Source of the DNA: Sphingobacteriales bacterium
GTDB lineage: Bacteria > Bacteroidota > Bacteroidia > Chitinophagales > Chitinophagaceae
Reading direction: 5' to 3'
NCBI GenBank assembly: GCA_947472965.1
Contig: CANJEF010000101.1
Location: 1-5,580, forward strand
Length of the DNA: 5,580 nucleotides
Shown here piece after piece: positions 1 through 5,308 of this stretch. Below the pieces are notes generated by a model. That model did no database searches. It was not told the origin of the DNA and was given only the letters and a program-made list of their open reading frames with translations. Each line of letters begins with the position of its first letter. Positions within the stretch are counted from its first letter, which is position 1. A program made the translations under genes and the position numbers.

Positions 1-2751
1 CTGACCAACACTGCGAACGCGTGGATCTGAAAGTTGTTCTATGTCATTTCTTAAAGGGTTGTTGGTATTCCTTTTTTCCTGCAGAATGGGTTCAATATTG
101 TACCATGCAAGTTTAGCCCTGTTCTTGCCATATTCAAGATCGTCAAATGCACTTGCTTCGGGAAATAAGGTATTGCCAAAACGATCTGTTGCACCTTTTG
201 GTGTTGATGCCAGGTTCCATCCAATGATAGGGAATCGAAGGTCTATGCTTGACCTTGTTCCTTCGAAATCATCTAAATACACAAGCCCTGCTCCGCCTTT
301 GCCAATTTGTGGTGCATGCCCCGGATTCATTTTTGCGGCCTCTGCTGAGGCTGTAATACTTGACACGCCGTTCGCTTCATAGAAGGGCAGTTTGCTGAGC
401 CATTTATTCAGTCTGGGCAATTCACTGTTGTAATTCATATCAATACCCGTCATGGAATTTTTGATTGGATCTGAACCATATTCCATTTTAGTGAAGAAGG
501 GTCTTTCATTCAATCTCACCATCGTTCCACCCACAGAAAATTTCGGATTGAAAATATAATCCCAGCGCAAACCCGTGTAGGTTCGCTGTTGAACACCGAA
601 TGTTGCATTGTTCTCGAATTGCACATTTACTGGAACGCCAGAACTCTTAATGGCACTATTGATAACTCGCAAGGTGCCGGATACATAATCAATTGTATAG
701 TCTACATTTTCTTGTAACGTTATGCCTCCTGCGGTTACGGTCACGGAGCCCGGCGGTACATTGAATGCATTGAGTGAAATTTCACCACTTGCACCACCCG
801 ATGATTTTGAACTTCCCCGAATGATATACCTGTTGAGGTTTGCGTAGGTTTGGGCAATTGCTTTAATAGTATCATAGAGGGGATAAAAAAGATATTTTTT
901 TCTTAGGGATTGGTCGGTTGTAAACGCATAATCCAGGTCATGGCCAAATGGTTCCAATACAGGAAAGATTGCACGACTTTGGTAGCTGTTGATGGTATAA
1001 CCCTCCACATAGTCAAAAACGCCATCAGGCTGTGGATCATTCTGGTTATTTAACCTATCTAGGTTGAGCAAGGTTAGCAATGGAACACCCGCTTTGTCAC
1101 CTTCTGGCAGGTATCTTTTTTCGCCGGCTCCTGGTTCCTGGTATAAGACGTTGAATTGAAAATCAGCTCTCTCGAGTTGTCCATTTCCAACGGGATAAAT
1201 GTTTTTCATCATGAGGTCCCACATGGGCAAGGCTGTGCGCTGCGAGGTCCCCTTCAATAATTTGAGGTAAAGTATTTTCTGTACACCACTGGCAGAATCT
1301 ACAGGAACATCTTGTGCAAATTCTCCCACTTGATATACTTTTCCATTAACGGTATACTGATATGCTACGCCCAGCACCTCATCAGGTTGCAACGTTACAT
1401 TCAGTGAGATGAATCCAAGTTGTCTGTTGAAATAGTATTGTGTGGTATCCAGTTTTCTAGCATATGTTTTTTCAAAGTCACGCACGGGCTGTAACCCAAT
1501 GTTTGCAAGGGTATTGACCACCAATGCAGGATTTCTGCTGTTTGGATTACTCACCAGTTTGCTGAACAGATCATTTGTTCCATTGGAGGGAAATATTGAA
1601 CCGGGGCGTACATTGATTATAGGTGGCTTCTGGTATGGTTTATCTTCAGCAAGATCCATCAATCCCACTACATCCCTGGCGTTGACAGTGGCGCCCATGC
1701 GGTTTGTAACCCACACTTCCATTCTCAACAATTGAACTTGTGAGTTGATGATGGGTAAATTCTTCATTGAGTTGTTGAAACTATTCCTGAAATACTGTGC
1801 TAGCAGGAAGTGCCTGTTTTCCTCATATTCATCTGCCTTGATTTCAAAGGGTGTTGCAGTGGTGCCACCATTAAAACCGGCTGACTGCCGCTGAGAGCGT
1901 TGACTGGCAAAAACGGTAGAGATCCAGAGCTTACCAAATTGCATTTGTGTTTTAACTCCAAAGAGTTGTTGTGCACCAGGGATCAAAACACCCTTGGTCG
2001 CAAAAGAAGTGTTGCCCACTTCAATTTTCTTGAAGATATCTTCTGCTCCTCCGGAATAGTCGAGCTTCAGTTGGTTTTCAAAGTCAAATGTTGATAGGGT
2101 GTTGTAGCTGATTGGAAATTTCATTTTATCTCCGATATTACCCACCACATTGAGGTTGGCCGCCATATCAAAATCAAGTCCACCATTTCTTCTCGCTCTC
2201 TCAGGCAGGGTGGGGTTCTTGATATTTTGTCCTTGGTATCCTGCGGTTATTGTTACTTCCCCTTGTGGCCTGATATCTATTTTTCCATTTCCAAAAAGCC
2301 TGTTGAATAGGTCGTCTGTCATGTTCAACTTTGGCTTGACTAGTTTTCTGTTCAGTAAACTTCCCGTGTTTGCCTTTTTTTGAAAGTAGTCTACTTCTGC
2401 TTTTCTTGATTGCAGTCGCATGAAGTCCTCGAACGTCATAGATGTAGGCTTTCTGAAATACCGTCCTCCAATTTTTTCAATGATATAATATTCTCTTGTT
2501 TTTGGATCATAGATGATTGAATCCTTCACATTCGAAGGATCTCTCAAATCAAAGGGATTTTTTCTAGTCTCTGAATAGGCATCACCCCTTCTGTCTTGCA
2601 ACGGAAAACGAAGTGTATCTTTTTTAGGAATGGTATCTTGTTGAAACGACATTCCATTAGCCATCAAAGGCATGATGGCCAGGGACTTTTGGGATAGCAG
2701 CAACCCAACTCCAATAAAAGTTATCAATAAAAATAACTTTTTCAAGTTCAC
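1..2751 (-). CDS. sprA: Cell-surface/outer-membrane translocon protein SprA, N-terminal 917 codons (3' end outside window)
   Basis: SprA forms the giant outer-membrane beta-barrel translocon of the type IX secretion system and is needed for gliding in motile Bacteroidota. I translated the whole minus frame: 917 codons with no stop, running off the left edge. The family usually has about 2,300-2,450 residues, so roughly 60% is missing. Residues 1-25 look like a Sec signal peptide (NLKK, then a hydrophobic stretch ending in KSLA). SprA-type blocks I recognise are DPSNVKDS (71-78), IIEKIGGRYFRKPT (90-103), EVLGVAYQYT (458-467), MWDLMMKN (510-517), RLNERP (746-751) and YLDDFEG (825-831), consistent with the repeated SprA_N region. 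The start is GTG at 2751-2749: no ATG lies between it and the in-frame TAG at 2778-2776, and it places the signal peptide at the N-terminus. It lies 28 bp after ruvA, so the two probably share a transcript. Identification is firm; the exact start is less so. Confidence 0.95.
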   Translation of the reverse strand, partial: MNLKKLFLLITFIGVGLLLSQKSLAIMPLMANGMSFQQDTIPKKDTLRFPLQDRRGDAYSETRKNPFDLRDPSNVKDSIIYDPKTREYYIIEKIGGRYFRKPTSMTFEDFMRLQSRKAEVDYFQKKANTGSLLNRKLVKPKLNMTDDLFNRLFGNGKIDIRPQGEVTITAGYQGQNIKNPTLPERARRNGGLDFDMAANLNVVGNIGDKMKFPISYNTLSTFDFENQLKLDYSGGAEDIFKKIEVGNTSFATKGVLIPGAQQLFGVKTQMQFGKLWISTVFASQRSQRQSAGFNGGTTATPFEIKADEYEENRHFLLAQYFRNSFNNSMKNLPIINSQVQLLRMEVWVTNRMGATVNARDVVGLMDLAEDKPYQKPPIINVRPGSIFPSNGTNDLFSKLVSNPNSRNPALVVNTLANIGLQPVRDFEKTYARKLDTTQYYFNRQLGFISLNVTLQPDEVLGVAYQYTVNGKVYQVGEFAQDVPVDSASGVQKILYLKLLKGTSQRTALPMWDLMMKNIYPVGNGQLERADFQFNVLYQEPGAGEKRYLPEGDKAGVPLLTLLNLDRLNNQNDPQPDGVFDYVEGYTINSYQSRAIFPVLEPFGHDLDYAFTTDQSLRKKYLFYPLYDTIKAIAQTYANLNRYIIRGSSKSSGGASGEISLNAFNVPPGSVTVTAGGITLQENVDYTIDYVSGTLRVINSAIKSSGVPVNVQFENNATFGVQQRTYTGLRWDYIFNPKFSVGGTMVRLNERPFFTKMEYGSDPIKNSMTGIDMNYNSELPRLNKWLSKLPFYEANGVSSITASAEAAKMNPGHAPQIGKGGAGLVYLDDFEGTRSSIDLRFPIIGWNLASTPKGATDRFGNTLFPEASAFDDLEYGKNRAKLAWYNIEPILQEKRNTNNPLRNDIEQLSDPRVRSVGQ

Positions 2752-2779
2752 TATTGTATTTGTTTGGGTAGCGTTCTAA

Positions 2780-3364
2780 TCAAATGAGTTGAAGGGATTT
2801 TTTGATGAGTGATTCAAGACTTGATGCTTCGGTAGAGCCTGCCAATGCTTTTTTCAACGCCGTTTCTGCAGCATTTTTTTGGATGCCCAAGGCCACGAGT
2901 GCATTGAGGGCATCTTGTTCCAGTGTATTGTGCGCAAAGCCTTGGGGGGTCGTTTCATGACCTGCTTTGACCATTTTATCGCGCAACTCCAAAACGATCC
3001 GTTCGGCAGATTTTTTTCCGATGCCTTTAATTTTTTCCAATACTGCGGTATTGCCTGAGGCAATTGCACTGCTTAGTTCAGCAGGTTGCAGGGAGGAGAG
3101 CATCATTCTGGCTGTAGTGGCCCCCACGCCATTTACGTTGATTAATTGTATGAAAAGCAACTTTTCAGCAATTTCTGCAAAGCCGAAAAGGGTATGTCCG
3201 TCTTCTTTTATTTGCAGATGGGTAAGCAAGGTGCCATGCTTGAGTTCCTGTATTTTTGAAAAGGTATTCAAACTGATCTGTACTTCATACCCAACTCCTT
3301 GAACGTCAACGTATACGAACGAAGGAGTTTTGGTGGTGAAGTTGCCAGTGAGATACGCGATCAT
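2780..3364 (-). CDS. ruvA: Holliday junction branch migration complex subunit RuvA
   Basis: RuvA binds four-way Holliday junctions as a tetramer and loads the RuvB hexameric motor, giving RuvAB branch migration in recombinational repair; RuvC then resolves the junction. The 194 residues are close to the usual length of about 190-205. Residues 1-64 form the OB-fold domain I, opening MIAYLTGNF and containing GVGYEVQ (23-29) and EDGHTLFGF (54-62). Domain II carries two helix-hairpin-helix motifs: NVNGVGATTA (77-86) and KIKGIGKKSAERI (111-123), which contact the junction arms. A polar linker (about 131-147) leads to domain III (148-194), the RuvB-binding part, with DALNALVALG (151-160). The start is ATG at 3364-3362 and the stop TGA at 2782-2780. 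sprA follows 28 bp downstream. No ruvB or ruvC is in the window. A weak -7-like TAACTTAG lies at 3390-3383 on the minus strand, without a convincing -33 partner. No defects seen. Confidence 0.97.
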   Translation of the reverse strand: MIAYLTGNFTTKTPSFVYVDVQGVGYEVQISLNTFSKIQELKHGTLLTHLQIKEDGHTLFGFAEIAEKLLFIQLINVNGVGATTARMMLSSLQPAELSSAIASGNTAVLEKIKGIGKKSAERIVLELRDKMVKAGHETTPQGFAHNTLEQDALNALVALGIQKNAAETALKKALAGSTEASSLESLIKKSLQLI

Positions 3365-3415
3365 GGGGTATTTTTTAAGATGCTAAGTTAGTGAAAAATG
3401 TGTTGTTTTAGACGA

Positions 3416-3499
3416 CAGAATACAGACGTCAGAAATCAGAATTCAGACGTCAGGAATCAGGATTCAGAAATCAGATCTCAGACGTCAGGAGTCAGAATA
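3416..3499 (+). repeat. Heptamer repeat array A: 12 phased units of CAGRNNW
   Basis: Twelve consecutive 7-bp units lie in perfect phase: CAGAATA, CAGACGT, CAGAAAT, CAGAATT, CAGACGT, CAGGAAT, CAGGATT, CAGAAAT, CAGATCT, CAGACGT, CAGGAGT, CAGAATA. The CAG core is invariant, position 4 is a purine, positions 5-6 vary, and position 7 is usually T. The first 22 bp (3416-3437) match perfectly, in inverted orientation, 3892-3913 of array C. An 18-bp stretch (3422-3439) is likewise inverted at 3795-3812 of array B. The function is unknown. The period is 7, so it is not a coding repeat in one frame, and there are no spacers of CRISPR size. Confidence 0.92.
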
Positions 3500-3507
3500 C
3501 TAATTAG

Positions 3508-3552
3508 TTTTTTAGGACGAGTCATCATGTAATTTTTTTTTAGGACGAGTCA
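3508..3552. repeat. 17-bp direct repeat, two copies 28 bp apart
   Basis: The sequence TTTTTTAGGACGAGTCA occurs at 3508-3524 and again, identically, at 3536-3552. The 11 bp between them are mostly AT. The second copy ends inside a small inverted repeat, GAGTC (3547-3551) and GACTC (3557-3561), that touches the outer edge of the REP-like element. The repeat could be a local duplication made when the neighbouring element arrived or slipped during replication; that is inference. No matching copy is seen on the right side of the element. Confidence 0.85.
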
Positions 3553-3556
3553 ATTA

Positions 3557-3769
3557 GACTCCCCTCCTGGATAGGAGGGGTGGCAACGAGGAGGTGAGCG
3601 AAGCGATCCGACATCGTTGACGGGGTGGTGGAATTAAAAAGCACACAGAACTTTGATAAAATTCTTGTTCAGAAATATAAGGGTTTTAAAAATCAATCCT
3701 TCCACCCCACCTCGCCCAATTCACTTCGCTCATCGGTCTCGGCACCCCTGCTGTCCAGGAGGGGAATCT
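3557..3769. repeat. REP-like inverted element: two GC-rich arms around an AT-rich core
   Basis: The left arm (about 3557-3633) and right arm (about 3699-3769) are imperfect inverted copies of each other. Aligned after complementing the right arm, both begin GAYTCCCCTCCTGGA, share AGGGGTG and ATGAGCGAAG-like (GTGAGCGAAG) blocks, and end in GGTGGAA. Each arm has its own outer hairpin: CCCCTCCT (3561-3568) pairs perfectly with AGGAGGGG (3573-3580) across a 4-base loop, and 3745-3752 pairs with 3757-3764 with one mismatch. The core of about 65 bp (3634-3698) is AT-rich and has no ORF. This architecture fits a BIME-like REP pair or a small MITE-like non-autonomous element. No transposase or RAYT gene is present in the window. 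The GC-rich arms stand out from the AT-rich surroundings. Confidence 0.75.
3561..3580. other. Perfect 8-bp hairpin in the left REP-like arm
   Basis: CCCCTCCT (3561-3568), loop GGAT, AGGAGGGG (3573-3580). It is the strongest short hairpin in the intergenic region. It lies upstream of both divergent genes, and on the plus strand no T-run follows it. On the minus strand a T-run does not directly follow either, so I treat it as part of the repeat element rather than an intrinsic terminator. Confidence 0.8.
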
Positions 3770-3776
3770 TTTCGTA

Positions 3777-3825
3777 ACTTCTGAATACTGTATCCTGATT
3801 TCTGACGTCTGTTTTCTGATTTCTC
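3777..3825 (-). repeat. Heptamer repeat array B: 7 phased units, inverted relative to array A
   Basis: Read on the plus strand the units are ACTTCTG, AATACTG, TATCCTG, ATTTCTG, ACGTCTG, TTTTCTG and ATTTCTC, all in 7-bp phase. Their complements fit the same CAGRNNT family as array A, with the last unit degenerate. The array follows the right arm of the REP-like element after 7 bp, so arrays A and B bracket that element in inverted orientation. Confidence 0.88.
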
Positions 3826-3892
3826 TTTGAAATAATTTAGTTTTACTTTGCTACAGATTATCATTTTTAAATAAAAAAATTTCTTTCATCCG

Positions 3893-3938
3893 ATTTCTGA
3901 CGTCTGTATTCTGACGTCTGTTTTTTGACGTCAGAATA
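3893..3938 (-). repeat. Heptamer repeat array C just upstream of the PLP enzyme start codon
   Basis: The phased units are ATTTCTG, ACGTCTG, TATTCTG, ACGTCTG and the degenerate TTTTTTG, then ACGTCAG, where the family flips to the opposite orientation as CAGAATA (3932-3938). Positions 3892-3913 are a perfect 22-bp inverted copy of the start of array A. The array ends 10 bp before the ATG at 3949, so it probably lies in the 5' untranslated leader of that gene, where it could affect translation. It also creates an in-frame TTG at 3925 that should not be mistaken for the start. Confidence 0.88.
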
Positions 3939-3948
3939 CTCTTCATCC

Positions 3949-5172
3949 ATGACCCCCAAACAAAAAAAATACAAAGGCTTTTCTTCTCTTGCTATCCATG
4001 CCGGTCAACACCCTGATCCCATGTATGCGCACTTAACGCCCATTTATGCCTCTTCCACCTATGTGTTTGATGATGCAGAACAAGGCATGCGTAGGTTTGC
4101 TGGTCAAGAACCCGGTTATATTTATTCTCGCTGGGGCAACCCAACCATGAATGAAGCGGAAGAGAAGATTGCTGCCATGGAAACATTTGGTATAGAAAAA
4201 AATGGTGTACAACTTCAAGCCAAGGCCATTTTACATGCATCAGGAATGGCAGCCATCAGTTCACTTTTTTTAGCAACGTTAAAGAGAGGGGATAAGATCC
4301 TTACACAATATTCACTGTATAGCGGAACGCAGGATTTGATGCGGTCTATTTTGGATCCATTGGAAGTGGAGACAATTGTAATTGATTTAGCTTATCTGGA
4401 TCTAGCAGAGAAACATTTGAAAGAAGATGCATCCATCAGGATGATATACCTTGAAACCCCAGCTAATCCTACGCTTCAGTGTGTAGACCTTGAATCGCTT
4501 GGGGCACTAGCAAAAAAATATGGTAAGCTAAGTGCATGCGACAATACATTTGCAACACCTTACTTACAGCAGCCATTTAAGTTTGGAATTGATTTCATCG
4601 TGCATTCTACTACCAAATTTTTAAACGGACATGGCACGGCAATAGGTGGTGTATTGGTGGGAACGGATATTGAATTCATGAAAACCCGTGCTACTAAAAC
4701 GCATCGATTATTGGGTGGTAACAGCAATGGGTTTGAAGCATTTTTATTGATCAATGGGATGAAGACTCTTGAAGTGCGGATGCAAAGGCATTGTGATAAT
4801 GCTATGAAAATTGCTGAATATCTTGAGGCACATCAGGCTGTAGCAAAAGTAAATTACAACGGACTTTCATCGCATCCAGATTATGCACTTTCAAAAAAAC
4901 AAATGTCGCATGCAGGCGCCATGATGAGTTTTGAGTTGAAGGGTGGATATCATGCAGGAGTAAAATTCATGAATGCCCTGCAACTATGTACCCGTGCGGT
5001 TTCCCTTGGAACCTGCGATACATTGTTGTCACACCCCGCTTCCATGTCGAATGCAAATATGTCACCAGCATTGAGATTACAATCAGGAATCAGCGATGGC
5101 CTCATCCGCATGAGTGTAGGCATGGAAAATATAGAAGATATTATGGATGATTTTGAGCAGGGGTTGGGATAG
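3949..5172 (+). CDS. PLP-dependent trans-sulfuration family enzyme (Cys/Met metabolism; lyase, synthase or sulfhydrylase)
   Basis: A fold-type I PLP enzyme of the Cys/Met metabolism family, which includes cystathionine gamma-synthase, cystathionine gamma-lyase, methionine gamma-lyase and O-acetylhomoserine sulfhydrylase. It is probably a cytoplasmic tetramer. The 407 residues are near the usual 380-430. Family signatures are Y59 and R61 in YSRWGNPT (phosphate contact from the neighbouring subunit), S98-G99-M100, Y124 (stacks on the cofactor), D198 in ACDNTFATP (pyridine nitrogen), K223 in HSTTKFLNGHG (Schiff-base lysine), SLG (352-354), HPASM (362-366) and R387 in LIRMSVG (substrate carboxylate). 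The Cys typical of methionine gamma-lyase after LYG is not there (LYSGTQ), and about 10 extra residues lie between NPT and SGM, so the substrate is undecided. I chose ATG 3949 because the in-frame TTG at 3925 falls in a repeat and would add eight unconserved residues. No partner genes adjoin it. Confidence 0.93.
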   Translation: MTPKQKKYKGFSSLAIHAGQHPDPMYAHLTPIYASSTYVFDDAEQGMRRFAGQEPGYIYSRWGNPTMNEAEEKIAAMETFGIEKNGVQLQAKAILHASGMAAISSLFLATLKRGDKILTQYSLYSGTQDLMRSILDPLEVETIVIDLAYLDLAEKHLKEDASIRMIYLETPANPTLQCVDLESLGALAKKYGKLSACDNTFATPYLQQPFKFGIDFIVHSTTKFLNGHGTAIGGVLVGTDIEFMKTRATKTHRLLGGNSNGFEAFLLINGMKTLEVRMQRHCDNAMKIAEYLEAHQAVAKVNYNGLSSHPDYALSKKQMSHAGAMMSFELKGGYHAGVKFMNALQLCTRAVSLGTCDTLLSHPASMSNANMSPALRLQSGISDGLIRMSVGMENIEDIMDDFEQGLG

Positions 5173-5260
5173 AAGTCAGGAGTCAGGCATCAGATATCAG
5201 AAGTCAGAATTCAGACGACAGGAATCAGAAGTCAGGAGTCAGACGTCAGAATTCAGGTTA
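5170..5260 (+). repeat. Heptamer repeat array D: 13 phased units, starting at the PLP enzyme stop codon
   Basis: The units are TAGAAGT (degenerate; its TAG is the stop codon), CAGGAGT, CAGGCAT, CAGATAT, CAGAAGT, CAGAATT, CAGACGA, CAGGAAT, CAGAAGT, CAGGAGT, CAGACGT, CAGAATT and CAGGTTA, all in exact 7-bp phase. The orientation is that of array A and opposite to arrays B and C. CAGACGTCAGAAT at 5240-5252 is perfectly complementary to 3908-3920 in array C. The array should be transcribed as the 3' untranslated end of the PLP gene. Confidence 0.92.
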
Positions 5261-5287
5261 TTGACAACCGATAACTGACAACCGACA
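5260..5287 (+). repeat. Second heptamer family: 4 units of the ACYGAYA type
   Basis: ATTGACA, ACCGATA, ACTGACA and ACCGACA follow one another in 7-bp phase directly after array D, sharing one base with its last unit. The decamer TGACAACCGA therefore occurs twice, at 5262-5271 and 5276-5285. The motif differs from CAGRNNT but has the same unit length. From 5288 to the stop of the next gene at 5309 I see only unstructured AT-rich sequence, and no hairpin terminator for either convergent gene. Confidence 0.75.
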
Positions 5288-5308
5288 CTATTTGCAAATA
5301 CCCTATGT

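Larger units (their letters stand above)
3365..3948. other. Divergent intergenic region between ruvA and the PLP enzyme gene
   Basis: These 584 bp separate two divergently transcribed genes, so promoters for both should lie here. I found no plausible protein-coding gene. From left to right: an AT-rich ruvA leader (3365-3411), heptamer array A (3416-3499), a 17-bp direct repeat (3508-3552), the REP-like inverted element (3557-3769), heptamer array B (3777-3825), an AT-rich stretch (3826-3891) and heptamer array C (3893-3938) ending 10 bp before the ATG. The AT-rich stretch 3826-3891 is the most likely promoter and leader for the PLP gene. It contains TTACTTTG (3843-3850), one mismatch from the Bacteroidota -7 consensus TAnnTTTG, but TTTG at 3826-3829 is too close to serve as a normally spaced -33 box, so I do not call a promoter. 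Confidence 0.85.

Noticed and set aside
41..382. Plus-strand ORFs at 41-382, 1442-1735, 1900-2094 and 2150-2383
   Set aside because: They lie antisense to the continuous sprA frame, whose translation matches the SprA family throughout.
1..2751. Possible frameshift or pseudogene in sprA
   Set aside because: Reading every codon from 2751 to 1 showed no stop, and recognisable SprA blocks occur from the N-terminus to near the window edge.
2854..3302. ORFs at 2854-3069 (minus) and 2967-3302 (plus)
   Set aside because: Both overlap the convincing ruvA frame and resemble no protein family.
3383..3390. ruvA promoter with -7 box TAACTTAG on the minus strand
   Set aside because: One mismatch in the box and no TTTG at the expected -33 distance.
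3416..3499. CRISPR array
   Set aside because: The repeats are 7-bp contiguous units with no 25-45 bp spacers, and no cas genes are present.
3561..3580. Intrinsic terminator
   Set aside because: The hairpin lies between divergent genes, has no following T-run, and is explained as part of the REP-like arm.
3557..3769. Complete insertion sequence
   Set aside because: The interval is only about 213 bp and encodes no transposase; at most it is a non-autonomous element.
3826..3850. Bacteroidota promoter TTTG ... TTACTTTG for the PLP gene
   Set aside because: The -7 box has one mismatch and the spacing to TTTG is about 13 bp, shorter than the usual 19-21.
3925..3948. TTG at 3925 as the start of the PLP enzyme
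   Set aside because: It falls inside heptamer array C and would add eight residues encoded by repeat DNA; ATG 3949 gives a normal N-terminus.
3992..4754. Minus-strand ORFs at 3992-4240, 4033-4218 and 4560-4754
   Set aside because: They are antisense to the PLP enzyme gene, whose frame contains all the family's catalytic motifs.
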